This document shows, piece after piece, positions 44,148 to 53,566 of a stretch of DNA of 64,000 bases. This DNA comes from an uncultured Lachnospiraceae bacterium (GTDB lineage: Bacteria > Bacillota > Clostridia > Lachnospirales > Lachnospiraceae): assembly GCA_937920345.1 (NCBI GenBank), contig CALGVA010000056.1, positions 1-64,000 on the forward strand. The letters run 5' to 3'. The position numbers and the translations under genes were made by a program. Position 1 is the stretch's first letter. Each line of letters opens with the position of its first letter. Below the pieces are notes generated by a model that made no database searches, was not told where the DNA came from, and saw nothing but the letters and a program-made list of their open reading frames with translations.

Positions 44148-45896
44148 CTACATGGATGAATACCATTTTTCTAAAAAAGATTTCAAATAATCTTCTGCAA
44201 ATCCCCCGTCATATGCTGCCTTCTTGTCATGCGGAAGATTTTTAAGCAATTCAATGAGCATATCTGTTGTAACCCGTCTATCTCTGGTAAAAGATTTAAT
44301 ATAACTTGGTGTACATTCAAAAAGAGAAGATAAATAATAATCCAAGCAATATCCCCATGGGTTTTCTTTAATCACATTTGAAAAGTACTCTGCCATCTCA
44401 TCATAAATACCGACAATATCATAATGATTTCCCTCTGCGGTCAAAATTGGCATAATCAATTCTGTGCATAGATTACCTGCCCCCTTACCCATTCCCATAA
44501 TACTGGAATCAACCATCAATTCATGTTCTGCCGGAAACTGTACAAACGCACAGGCATTGGAAAATGCCATCTGACGGTTATTATGCGCATGAAAACCAAT
44601 TTTCATATTCTTTGAGACATACTGATCCGCAATTTCTAATCTATGTAAAAGCATCATATTATCCATCTGCCCAAAACTGTCTACAATATAAAATGCCTTT
44701 GCTTCAGAAAGTTCATCATTACAACAGGTAATTAATTTCCGAAATTCTTCATCTGTATATCGCACGGACACCATAGGCTGAATATAAAGCCCATATCCTT
44801 TTTCAATAATAATCTTTCCACACTCAATTGCGTCCTTCCAATTCTCCTTATGAAAAGCCAGACGTATTCCGTCAATCCCACCGCCGTCTGCTGGTTGTAA
44901 CTTTTTAACATCAAAGGTTCCGTAATCTATCATCGCAACATATGTGGCACCGTCCTTTTTCCCTGATTGCAAGAATTCTGTTTTTACATTCAATTCATTA
45001 CCAAAGCATGTCCGCCCACTCGCAGATCCCTTTGACGAATTAATATATCCACATTCAATATACTCAACCCCTGCGTCTTCAAGACATTTCTTAATTCTTT
45101 GGATTCTATCACTTCCAAAGTCAAAGTTAATAGCAATACCACCATCGCGAAGTGTACAGTCAAGCAAAGAAATTTTTCTGCTTTTTTGCCGCGCGCGCAT
45201 CATACGATCCGCTATATCGAGATCATTATCTGTTGTAATCTTAAAATTACTGGTATGCCCATTTACAATTTTAATACTATATCCTGACCTTAACATCAAT
45301 TGCGTTGTTCCCGTAATCTTATGCTTATCTTCCTCGCTGGACTGTCTGCAAACCTGATGCAGCAATTCCAGATTAAAACCTGATGGTGTCTGACCATTAT
45401 ACAGATTACTTCGGTCTAATGTTCCGGTTATATAATCCACTTCCTGGGCAGTATGAATTGTATCTGACACCGGAACCACCGTCAGAGCCACCTTATGCTC
45501 ATATGTCGCATCAATACAATCATCTATCATCTGCTGACGTACAAATGGGCGCACCGCGTCATGACAAATTAGTATATCCTCGCTGTTCAAACCCGTTCTC
45601 CTGATAACATCATCCATAATATTTATAAATGAATCCAATCTTTCTCTACCGCCAAAAACAACACGGATTCTCAATAATTCATCATCAGAAAAATTATTTC
45701 TAAAAATACCGTTTGCATAATCAAACCATTCTTGATGCACTGCCACATATATAATTTGAATTCTATTGTTATCTAAAAATTGACGTATCGTCATTACAAT
45801 AATCGGTACACCGCCAATTGTAATGAATTGTTTAGGTATTGAATGCCGTTCAACTCTTTTTCCAATACCACCTGCTAAAATCGCTCCGTATACCAT
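44148..45896 (-). CDS. IspD-like cytidylyltransferase fused to a DRE-TIM aldolase
   Basis: 582 residues. Residues 1-235 are an IspD/TarI-type CTP transferase: AGGIGKRVERHSIPKQF, CHDAVRPFV, FKITTDNDLDIA. Residues 240-575 are an HMG-CoA-lyase-like aldolase: LLDCTLRDGG gives the metal-binding DxTLRDG motif and GFHAHNN the second metal site, followed by the glycine-rich MGMGKGAGN. The first half should load a phosphorylated alcohol onto CMP; the second should make or cleave a hydroxy-keto acid. It is followed by a 2-hydroxyacid dehydrogenase and preceded (3 bases) by LicD. I know no characterised protein with this role. Confidence 0.85.
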   Translation of the reverse strand: MVYGAILAGGIGKRVERHSIPKQFITIGGVPIIVMTIRQFLDNNRIQIIYVAVHQEWFDYANGIFRNNFSDDELLRIRVVFGGRERLDSFINIMDDVIRRTGLNSEDILICHDAVRPFVRQQMIDDCIDATYEHKVALTVVPVSDTIHTAQEVDYITGTLDRSNLYNGQTPSGFNLELLHQVCRQSSEEDKHKITGTTQLMLRSGYSIKIVNGHTSNFKITTDNDLDIADRMMRARQKSRKISLLDCTLRDGGIAINFDFGSDRIQRIKKCLEDAGVEYIECGYINSSKGSASGRTCFGNELNVKTEFLQSGKKDGATYVAMIDYGTFDVKKLQPADGGGIDGIRLAFHKENWKDAIECGKIIIEKGYGLYIQPMVSVRYTDEEFRKLITCCNDELSEAKAFYIVDSFGQMDNMMLLHRLEIADQYVSKNMKIGFHAHNNRQMAFSNACAFVQFPAEHELMVDSSIMGMGKGAGNLCTELIMPILTAEGNHYDIVGIYDEMAEYFSNVIKENPWGYCLDYYLSSLFECTPSYIKSFTRDRRVTTDMLIELLKNLPHDKKAAYDGGFAEDYLKSFLEKWYSSM

Positions 45897-45899
45897 GTC

Positions 45900-46805
45900 T
45901 TAATTCTCCTGTGAAAAATATTCTTTATACGACTGCTCAATAGAAATCGTTAATCCACCGTGCATCGAACCACCCTTATCCTTGGGAATCTTCATATAAT
46001 CCCCATATTGCTGGCGCAGAATCTCATCATAATTACATGGAACGGGCACATTTATAAATTCAAAAGGCATTGTTGTCAAATTAAGCCAATCAGAAACAGG
46101 TCGTCTTGATTTAGGACATTCAAACACCAGCGTACGGTTTCCCCACATCAAAAAAGATTTGTCAGAATATCTTTTTAAATTATCTTCATATCTCTGGAAT
46201 AACACTTCTTTATGTACCAATGCAAATATACCACGCCCTATTAAGCCCTTAATTCTCTTTTTTATCGTTAATTTTTCAGAAACTGCCGCATTATATGTGC
46301 TTAACAGCATGACATATATGTCATTTACTTTTTTTTGCACTTTATTTTTCTTTATATTCGGATTAATTCCATCCAACGGAAAAATATCAATAAAAATTCC
46401 TCTATTAATATCCTGATAGCAGTCAGTTTCAATACATCCGGTTGTATCACTGTTTCTTAATTGTGCATGAGTTCGAAAAAGTTTTTTTTCAGAATATGTG
46501 GTTTGTAAAAAGTACGGAAACTTAAACTCTTTATCCAATTGAATTAATTTATCGTAATCTTCCCGTAACATATAAATATCAATATCATCATCCCACGGAA
46601 TAAAGCCCTTATGCCGCACAGCCCCTAATAATGTTCCTGCTGCAATGCAATACTTCAAATTATTACTTTTACAAACTGCATCAAGTGCCGCTAAAAGATC
46701 TAATTCCACCGCCCATACTTTTTTCATTTCGCCGCTAACTGTATAACCGCAACGATTTTCTTCATCCAAAAAATTTTCTGGCAGCTTAATTTTTAATTCA
46801 ACCAT
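45900..46805 (-). CDS. licD: LicD family phosphotransferase
   Basis: 301 residues. The motifs GTLLGAVRHKGFIPWDDDIDI and the later acidic and His-bearing segments match LicD proteins, which transfer phosphocholine or another phospho-alcohol from a CDP carrier to surface sugars. The gene overlaps the flippase stop by 8 bases and is 3 bases from the IspD-aldolase gene. No choline kinase or LicC is present, so I infer that LicD uses whatever CDP compound the fusion protein makes. Confidence 0.88.
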   Translation of the reverse strand: MVELKIKLPENFLDEENRCGYTVSGEMKKVWAVELDLLAALDAVCKSNNLKYCIAAGTLLGAVRHKGFIPWDDDIDIYMLREDYDKLIQLDKEFKFPYFLQTTYSEKKLFRTHAQLRNSDTTGCIETDCYQDINRGIFIDIFPLDGINPNIKKNKVQKKVNDIYVMLLSTYNAAVSEKLTIKKRIKGLIGRGIFALVHKEVLFQRYEDNLKRYSDKSFLMWGNRTLVFECPKSRRPVSDWLNLTTMPFEFINVPVPCNYDEILRQQYGDYMKIPKDKGGSMHGGLTISIEQSYKEYFSQEN

Positions 46806-48267
46806 TTTCCCTTCCTCTAACTGCTCTTCTCACTATATTTCTCCCCATTTTAATTATCTCTAAAAACATACTATCGTGCAAAATCAACAGAATTATGCTA
46901 TAAACACACATCCCTACACCAATTTGCACTGCCAGGACAGCTATAGAACTAATATTCAACACATGTCCCACTACTCCAACCGCAACAAACATAACAATTC
47001 CCGCCACACCCTTTTTCCATGCAGCTTTCCACATAAACTTCAAGGTCATATATCCGTTAGATGAGCGAACATATAAAACTGTAATCATTAATTCAGCAGC
47101 AACTGAGGCCACTGTCGCACCATTTGCCCCAAACAATGGGATAAGTAATAAATTCAAGCTCAAATTAGCAAATGAACCTATAATAATATACTTTGCGCTT
47201 TCTTTTCTCCTTCCGCTCGGCGTATAATAATGACTTCCCAAGCAATTACTTACTCCAATAATCAGAACCAGTGGTGCCATAAGATAAAGTAACTTCACAA
47301 CGGCTCCATATCCATCTCCAAAAAATAACGGGACAAACCGATTGGCAATTCCTATAAGACCAAAAACACAACCACAGCCTGCCAAAAATATAAAGTTCAT
47401 TGATTTCTCAATCCGGCTATGAACTTCATCATATTTTTCCATTGCAAACAAATAGGAAATCCTTGCCGTCATAACAGAATTAACTGAAGTAAATACGAGT
47501 GTCTTTATAATATTAATTACCTTTGCCGCCTGCTCATAATAACCGTTCTGATAAGCATTTCCGGTTATAATACCTATCAATGTTTTGTCTAAAACCGTAT
47601 ATATTGATGTCGCTATCGTTGGAACAAAATAGACCATTGTCTCATGAAAGTGTTTTTTTAAAGTCAACGTTTTAAAGTCTACTTTTACCAGCAATCCGGG
47701 AACATATGTCCACATTGACAGATTTCCCATCAGTTGAACAACGGAATTGATCAGGACATATATTATAAGATCACTTTTATGCCTCACAAAAATAAATAAG
47801 AGAATTACTCCAAGGAGCTTACACATCGTGTTACGGATAACAATATATTTAACCTGCTCATGCCCGGTAAAAAACCATGAAATGTCCGCCATAGAAGCAA
47901 GCAATAATGGGATCAGTGACAGATAATAATAACGATACTCTTTACTGAATATGATCAGAACAATCCATGCCAGCAAACAGACGCCTGAGGTTACAACTGT
48001 CATAAACTCAATTTCCCAAAACAGCTTGCTGGCTTGCTGCGCATTATTCCGATGCTGTGCTATTTCTCTTGCTCCATAAGAACCGGTTCCTAATGCTGCA
48101 AATAACGTAAAGTATGTCATAACCGATGTCGTATAACTATAGATTCCAATACCATCAGCACCTAAAACGCGGGATATGTAGGGAGTCGTTATAAATGGAA
48201 TTATCAATACAAGCAATTCGTATGAAAGCCTATAAATATAATTTTTTTTAATACTCGGCAAGTCCAT
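46798..48267 (-). CDS. Wzx-type oligosaccharide flippase (MOP superfamily)
   Basis: 489 residues with about 12 to 14 membrane helices. The start KKNYIYRLSYELLVLIIPFITTPYISRVLG, here ITTPYISRVLGADGIG, is the standard mark of RfbX/Wzx flippases that move undecaprenyl-linked repeat units to the outer face. AAGGG lies 7 bases before the ATG at 48267. It sits between a GT2 and LicD and is AT-rich. Confidence 0.9.
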   Translation of the reverse strand: MDLPSIKKNYIYRLSYELLVLIIPFITTPYISRVLGADGIGIYSYTTSVMTYFTLFAALGTGSYGAREIAQHRNNAQQASKLFWEIEFMTVVTSGVCLLAWIVLIIFSKEYRYYYLSLIPLLLASMADISWFFTGHEQVKYIVIRNTMCKLLGVILLFIFVRHKSDLIIYVLINSVVQLMGNLSMWTYVPGLLVKVDFKTLTLKKHFHETMVYFVPTIATSIYTVLDKTLIGIITGNAYQNGYYEQAAKVINIIKTLVFTSVNSVMTARISYLFAMEKYDEVHSRIEKSMNFIFLAGCGCVFGLIGIANRFVPLFFGDGYGAVVKLLYLMAPLVLIIGVSNCLGSHYYTPSGRRKESAKYIIIGSFANLSLNLLLIPLFGANGATVASVAAELMITVLYVRSSNGYMTLKFMWKAAWKKGVAGIVMFVAVGVVGHVLNISSIAVLAVQIGVGMCVYSIILLILHDSMFLEIIKMGRNIVRRAVRGRENG

Positions 48268-48343
48268 ATATATTCCCTTTTCTAAAAACCGGCATCTCAC
48301 CTGCCCGCAATATTGCAATACATTTACATAATCAACTCATCAT

Positions 48344-49252
48344 TTACTTCGGAGTGACAAACTCAATTGACGGATTAAAAAATAATAATCCATTAAAATA
48401 ACTTTTTATAATAATATGTAATTTCATTAATTTATACGGACTTTTAGTAAATATAACTTTAATAAACACATTAGCTACCTTGCCCGTCCATTTTAAAAAT
48501 TTCTCATACCCCATCCTCTTGTATGTACAAGTATGATTTCTAATACTATAAGCCATTCGTTTAATCCGCTCTACATCCGTCATTTTATCTATGCCTAATG
48601 GCTCATCATTACTTTTCATCTTATGGGTCACCTGACTTCTGGTAACGAAATAACATGGAAAAGCTCTGGAAATACGACCGGAATATTCCGAATCATCTCC
48701 CCAAATAAAATATTCTTTAATCGGAAGCCCAACTTTCTCCACTGTCTCTCTTTTTATGAAAAATGATACAAAAGAAGCATTACTTAGCTTTATAATGCCA
48801 TTCCCTAATCGGATCGTATCCGTAATCCAATCCAGCGCCAACGTAGGAGAGTTCATTTTACAGCCACTTCCATCCACCCATAATGCTAAGCTGGATAAAA
48901 AGCCAAAATGATCATTTAACTCTTTCCTCGCCAGAAACAATTCTGTTAATGAATCCGGATGAACAAAAGTATCATCATCCATCAGCCAAAAATATTCATA
49001 ACCTAATGCATATGCCTTTTTGATACCAAGGTTATATCCTCCTGCACCTCCTATATTCTTTCCGGTATTCAAATAAAATACCGTCTCATTATCAATTAAT
49101 TGCTGAATCGATGCTCTTGTCCCATCGCTGCTTGCATTATCCACGATTAATACATCAACAGGCGTTTCTGATCGTTTAAGCGCCGCAATGCATTCCTTTA
49201 GATATTCCTTACGATTATATGTAACTACAATTGCAATTGTACAATGATTCAT
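48344..49252 (-). CDS. Glycosyltransferase family 2, galactofuranosyl-type
   Basis: 302 residues. TIAIVVTYNRKEYLKEC, VLIVDNASSDG and the YFWLMDDDTFVHPDSL acidic DxD motif are GT2 marks; NIGGAGGYNLGIKKA is the pattern I associate with galactofuranosyl- and rhamnosyltransferases of the GlfT type. The sugar is not certain. It is in the middle of the locus, 27 bases after the polymerase gene. Confidence 0.88.
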   Translation of the reverse strand: MNHCTIAIVVTYNRKEYLKECIAALKRSETPVDVLIVDNASSDGTRASIQQLIDNETVFYLNTGKNIGGAGGYNLGIKKAYALGYEYFWLMDDDTFVHPDSLTELFLARKELNDHFGFLSSLALWVDGSGCKMNSPTLALDWITDTIRLGNGIIKLSNASFVSFFIKRETVEKVGLPIKEYFIWGDDSEYSGRISRAFPCYFVTRSQVTHKMKSNDEPLGIDKMTDVERIKRMAYSIRNHTCTYKRMGYEKFLKWTGKVANVFIKVIFTKSPYKLMKLHIIIKSYFNGLLFFNPSIEFVTPK

Positions 49253-49279
49253 TATTATCCTACTTTCTGCTTATCTTTA

Positions 49280-50383
49280 CTATGTCATAAATAGATACGG
49301 AACCGTTTCACCGCCCTGCCGGATAACATAGACTAAAATCCAATATAGCAACATTAAGCAAACTAAAAATAATTGATTTAGATTCTTCTCCCACCCCTTG
49401 ATTTCATATCTACAGTTTTGTGCAATGTACGGTATAGAAAAAATTAAATATATATCAAAGTAATTTGCGATTCGCGTAATATGTGAAAGCCTAAATGCCA
49501 ATAATGAAAGCATTGATGCCATTATTAAAAAGATAACCAAAACATTTTTTTCTTTTTCAAATTCTGTTTTTTTTGTGCAAAACATTATTAAAATTAAATA
49601 TGGTATACATAATAGAAATAAACGCACATATCCTCCGCCCCGCTGCATATCATATATATAGTGCTCATACCGATTAGACAAAATACCTATTTGTATTAAA
49701 AAATGTGTTATAGACGCAAATCCTACTACAGAAACGACTGTTCCTATTAACATACCAATTTTCGCAATAGTGCCAAATTTTCCATTAATAGTAATGTAGA
49801 TTATATAAATAGCCATGATTACTATAGCTGATGAATGTGTAAACATTGCAAGCATGGCACATATGATAAACGATATCTTTTTCTGCTTACGGATATATAT
49901 GAATGCACATGCACCAAATGCTACTGCCAGACTCTGCCGCAATAAATTTAATGATTGATTATAAAAAAGCAAATAATATGTCAGCATCGCAAAGGGAACA
50001 TCTATCAAATCGTCATTATCCTTTACCGCTTTATACACCAAAGAATTGGTAATGGCACTTAGAAAAAAATAAAACCAATGAGTATTTTCAGTAAACATTG
50101 CCACAAAATAATTAATACTGGCATAGACAGCTCCAATACTCGCTGCCACTGCCCATCTGACATATCCTGCAAAGTTTTGCTGGCTGTTCACAGCATACCT
50201 GAACCACCTGTTTCCATATATCAATACATCAGTACCTATTGTAAAATCTCTACACCCCGCCAGAATACTTGGTAAGAGAATTGCCATTATAATACAAACG
50301 TTTCTCTGTAATTTATTTTTCTTATTTTGACCTATACGTAATAATACATAGGACAGGAAAAACGTAATCAAATATATAAGCAT
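49280..50383 (-). CDS. EpsG/Wzy-like polysaccharide polymerase
   Basis: 367 residues with about ten to twelve hydrophobic segments. The LLPSILAGCRDFTIGTDVLIYG segment and the later LLRQSLAVAFGACAFIYI are typical of the EpsG family, the polymerases that join lipid-linked repeat units outside the cell. It partners the flippase in a Wzx/Wzy pathway. No chain-length regulator is encoded nearby. Confidence 0.85.
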   Translation of the reverse strand: MLIYLITFFLSYVLLRIGQNKKNKLQRNVCIIMAILLPSILAGCRDFTIGTDVLIYGNRWFRYAVNSQQNFAGYVRWAVAASIGAVYASINYFVAMFTENTHWFYFFLSAITNSLVYKAVKDNDDLIDVPFAMLTYYLLFYNQSLNLLRQSLAVAFGACAFIYIRKQKKISFIICAMLAMFTHSSAIVIMAIYIIYITINGKFGTIAKIGMLIGTVVSVVGFASITHFLIQIGILSNRYEHYIYDMQRGGGYVRLFLLCIPYLILIMFCTKKTEFEKEKNVLVIFLIMASMLSLLAFRLSHITRIANYFDIYLIFSIPYIAQNCRYEIKGWEKNLNQLFLVCLMLLYWILVYVIRQGGETVPYLFMT

Positions 50384-50405
50384 CTTCTATCTCCATCCTG
50401 TTCCC

Positions 50406-51380
50406 TCATACAACTTTACCTTTCACCCTACAATATAAATTCCAGAATATTTCATAGGGCTTTAATCCCCAACCCAAAATACATACGCTGATTTTTTCTT
50501 TTAAACTGACCTTTCTATTCATCAGGATATCGCTTTTATACATCAAAATATTATTTCTGATCTCCTCTGATTTAGAAAGCATTTCGTCAATTAAAATTGT
50601 TCGTCCCAGAATGTGAAAGTTGGAATACACATAACGTCTAATTACAGCATCTGTAATATGCGGATATCTTTCCTTCACAAAAATCAAATTCTCTTTTGCA
50701 ATATCAATCAAAACCAGTTTCCGATCGTCAAATGAGCTGTTCATAATACTGTTGCTTCGTTGTCTATAAAAATATTTAGGCTGCGGCAGGTATATCACGG
50801 AATCACATTCTGAAATAAATTTATATATATTTTTAAAATCTTCATAAAGAATCCCTTCTACAAAAGGATTCATCTTTACAATTTCTGCTTTCATTACTTT
50901 CGCACAGCTGTTTGTATCAAATAGTTCCTGATAGTAGACAGATTCAAGCGCCTCCTGAGGAGTCAGAAGTACATTGTTTTTCGCCTTCTTCTTTATCTTC
51001 GGTTCTCTACCATCAATAAACTCCACAGTGTCTGCTACTAACATGTCAATCGATTTCATATGTAACTGCTGCTCCATGAGTTCCATAAAGTCCAGCGAAA
51101 TATAATCATCCGAATCAACATATAAAATATAATCCCCATTTACATGTTTCAACCCGGCATTTCTTGCAGACGATAAGCCGCCATTGCATTTATGCACAAC
51201 ACATATCCGGGCATCTTCTTTTGCATATCTGTCACACATAATTCCTGAAGAATCCGTAGATCCATCATCGACTAATATGATTTCAATATTGCTATATGTT
51301 TGATTTACGAGACTCTGAACACATTCATCTAAATAAATTTCAACATTGTAAACAGGAACAATTATTGAAAATAAATGCAT
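50406..51380 (-). CDS. Glycosyltransferase family 2
   Basis: 324 residues. FSIIVPVYNVEIYLDEC, ILVDDGSTDSSG and YVDSDDYIS give the N-terminal GT2 fold with the DxD-type metal site; the C-terminal 100 residues resemble capsule GT2 enzymes. I chose the ATG at 51380; a TTG eight codons upstream is also in frame and neither has a strong ribosome site. It transfers one sugar of the repeat unit. Confidence 0.88.
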   Translation of the reverse strand: MHLFSIIVPVYNVEIYLDECVQSLVNQTYSNIEIILVDDGSTDSSGIMCDRYAKEDARICVVHKCNGGLSSARNAGLKHVNGDYILYVDSDDYISLDFMELMEQQLHMKSIDMLVADTVEFIDGREPKIKKKAKNNVLLTPQEALESVYYQELFDTNSCAKVMKAEIVKMNPFVEGILYEDFKNIYKFISECDSVIYLPQPKYFYRQRSNSIMNSSFDDRKLVLIDIAKENLIFVKERYPHITDAVIRRYVYSNFHILGRTILIDEMLSKSEEIRNNILMYKSDILMNRKVSLKEKISVCILGWGLKPYEIFWNLYCRVKGKVV

Positions 51381-51431
51381 AATTCCAACTTTCTTTAACA
51401 AAACTTAAAACGTCTTGCCAATTATTTATAA

Positions 51432-52535
51432 TTACATTTTACTTACGTAAAATTTCTGCATATAATCTGCCGTTTTTTTTACATCATATCCGGCTCTCTT
51501 AATTTCATTTCCCGTATATTCCCGCTTTACATCCTTGTATTCTAAAACATGTTCTGCCCACTCTCTGGCCGATGCCTTAAGAGACAGAATCTTGCATGTT
51601 TTAAGAAGCACCGTTTCCTCAGACATCATATCTGATATTAGCGTAGGCAGTCCGGCACACTGCGCCTCTACTGCCGCAACAGTCAGCCCTTCATAAAGGC
51701 TCGGCATTACATACACGTCCATTGCCTGTAACATTTCATTTATATTATTACATCGTCCGGGCATAATAAGGCTGTCTTCCACATGTAATTCTTCTGCCCT
51801 ATGTAAGATTTCGTTTTCCAGATCCCCCTCGCCACAGATCAGCAACTTGGTATTTTTATATTCCTTCTTAACCTCAGAGAGTATATCCACCAGAAAAGAC
51901 TGATTTTTTTGTCTTGTCATTCTCCCGACATTCCCAATTACAAAAGTATCTTCCAGTAACCCCAGTTTTTCTCTGATCATCATTCTGGTTTCTGCATGAT
52001 ACGCAAAACGTTCAATTTCAATCCCATTCTTTATATATTTTACTTTCTTTTTACCGACAACCCGCTTTCCAAACATCCATAATGCTGCCAAATTAGAACA
52101 TGCCATTTTTTCATTACATACAACATTTAATATTGGTCTATTAATGTAATGCAATATTCCGGTTACTTTGCCTCTGGATGGTCTGGTATTATGTGCATGT
52201 GCAATAATTATTTTTACGCCTGCTCTTTTACAAGCCAAAAAAGGAATAATATTTGCTGCTGAATTTTTGTGTATATGAACAACTGTATACTTGTTAGTTG
52301 AAATAAGGTGCAATAGTTGATAATAATAACCCCAAACATTACCGTATTTAATTTTATAAATTCGGCCGCCCAGTTCAGTAATTTCTTCCTCAATTGCTGT
52401 TTTGTCTTTACTAGATACAAAATCAAACTGCACTTTTGATCTGTCAATATTCCTATATATATTAAGCAGAAATGTTTCTATTCCTCCGATTCCCTCGCTT
52501 ATTTCAATATGCAGCACTCTTGCCACCGATCTCAT
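51432..52535 (-). CDS. Glycosyltransferase family 4 (GT1-type fold)
   Basis: 367 residues. The N-terminal EGIGGIETFLLNIYR and C-terminal MPSLYEGLTVAAVEAQCAGLP (as SLYEGLTVAAVEAQ) motifs match GT4 retaining glycosyltransferases of the EpsF type. The ATG at 52535 overlaps the stop of the GT8 gene as ATGA, so translation is coupled; the longer frame to 52667 lies inside that gene. Confidence 0.9.
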   Translation of the reverse strand: MRSVARVLHIEISEGIGGIETFLLNIYRNIDRSKVQFDFVSSKDKTAIEEEITELGGRIYKIKYGNVWGYYYQLLHLISTNKYTVVHIHKNSAANIIPFLACKRAGVKIIIAHAHNTRPSRGKVTGILHYINRPILNVVCNEKMACSNLAALWMFGKRVVGKKKVKYIKNGIEIERFAYHAETRMMIREKLGLLEDTFVIGNVGRMTRQKNQSFLVDILSEVKKEYKNTKLLICGEGDLENEILHRAEELHVEDSLIMPGRCNNINEMLQAMDVYVMPSLYEGLTVAAVEAQCAGLPTLISDMMSEETVLLKTCKILSLKASAREWAEHVLEYKDVKREYTGNEIKRAGYDVKKTADYMQKFYVSKM

Positions 52536-53542
52536 AACACATCCTTCGCTTCCCGATACTTCCATCTTCCATACATCGGTCTTACATATGCCTGCAGCAC
52601 TCCTGAACAAACTAACGCAATCCTGTACGGAACACGCTCCGATATCTTTACATAAACTAATTTCCACTTTTTCATTCGCTTTTCCTTATATATATCTTCT
52701 TTCCACGGTGAAATATTCTTATAGTCATCCCATACTTTCTTATACGGATGTTCTGTTCCGTCTTCCCATGGTCTTGCAACCATAAAACTGCTCGTATAAT
52801 GAATTATGCATGGTGCATCCTTTGCCGCTTCAATCTCCTCCTTGGAATAAATATTGACCGGCTTTCTATACAACATCATATCTTCATAAGAAAATGCAGA
52901 ATAATTTGTCACAAAATTATACCTTGGCGAAAATATGCATACCTTTTTGCTTAGGACTGCATTCAATACACCCTGATCACCCTGCTGAACCATACCCTTA
53001 TGCGCTCGTATAAAAGCACGCAATTGATGCCCCACGTGCTCTTCGCGCCACCTTACCAGATCAATCAGCATGACGCCGGAATTAAACATCAAATCATTCT
53101 TGTCAAGCCCGATATTGCCTCTGTACAGCGGGCTGAATGCATCTGCAAGAACCGCCCCCATTTTCCCATTTAAAGGCATCTCCCATAATTCCCGTAAGGA
53201 ACCTTGTATGATCGTGTCACAGTCTAAATACAATATCCTCTCATCTTTTTCATCAATAATTGTTTCTAAGAACAACCTCGCGAACTGTGTCTGCGAAAAC
53301 CTGTCTTCATACACTTCTACCTGCAATATTTCATTAATTCCCTTGATCTCTTTCCAAATCGGCAACGGGCGGTTGTACTTTGTGAAAATGCTTTCTATTT
53401 TCCGGTAATTCTCTACTGAAATATTATCATTAACTATATAGATACGTATTTCATCCATATCTTGATTGTTTTCAAGTAATGACAAAATAGAAATTCCCAT
53501 AATCTCTGAATAATTATTATCACTCGCGTATAAAACATTCAT
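52532..53542 (-). CDS. Glycosyltransferase family 8
   Basis: 336 residues. LYASDNNYSEIMGISILSLL at the start and ILYLDCDTIIQGSLRELW with the DxD motif are family GT8 marks (LPS galactosyl- or glucosyltransferase type); LNAVLSKKV and IIHYTSSFMVARPW mark the C-terminal half. It transfers one sugar of the repeat unit. It is 24 bases after the helicase gene and overlaps the next by 4. Confidence 0.92.
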   Translation of the reverse strand: MNVLYASDNNYSEIMGISILSLLENNQDMDEIRIYIVNDNISVENYRKIESIFTKYNRPLPIWKEIKGINEILQVEVYEDRFSQTQFARLFLETIIDEKDERILYLDCDTIIQGSLRELWEMPLNGKMGAVLADAFSPLYRGNIGLDKNDLMFNSGVMLIDLVRWREEHVGHQLRAFIRAHKGMVQQGDQGVLNAVLSKKVCIFSPRYNFVTNYSAFSYEDMMLYRKPVNIYSKEEIEAAKDAPCIIHYTSSFMVARPWEDGTEHPYKKVWDDYKNISPWKEDIYKEKRMKKWKLVYVKISERVPYRIALVCSGVLQAYVRPMYGRWKYREAKDVL

Positions 53543-53566
53543 AATCGCACATACCCCCTTCCCTAT

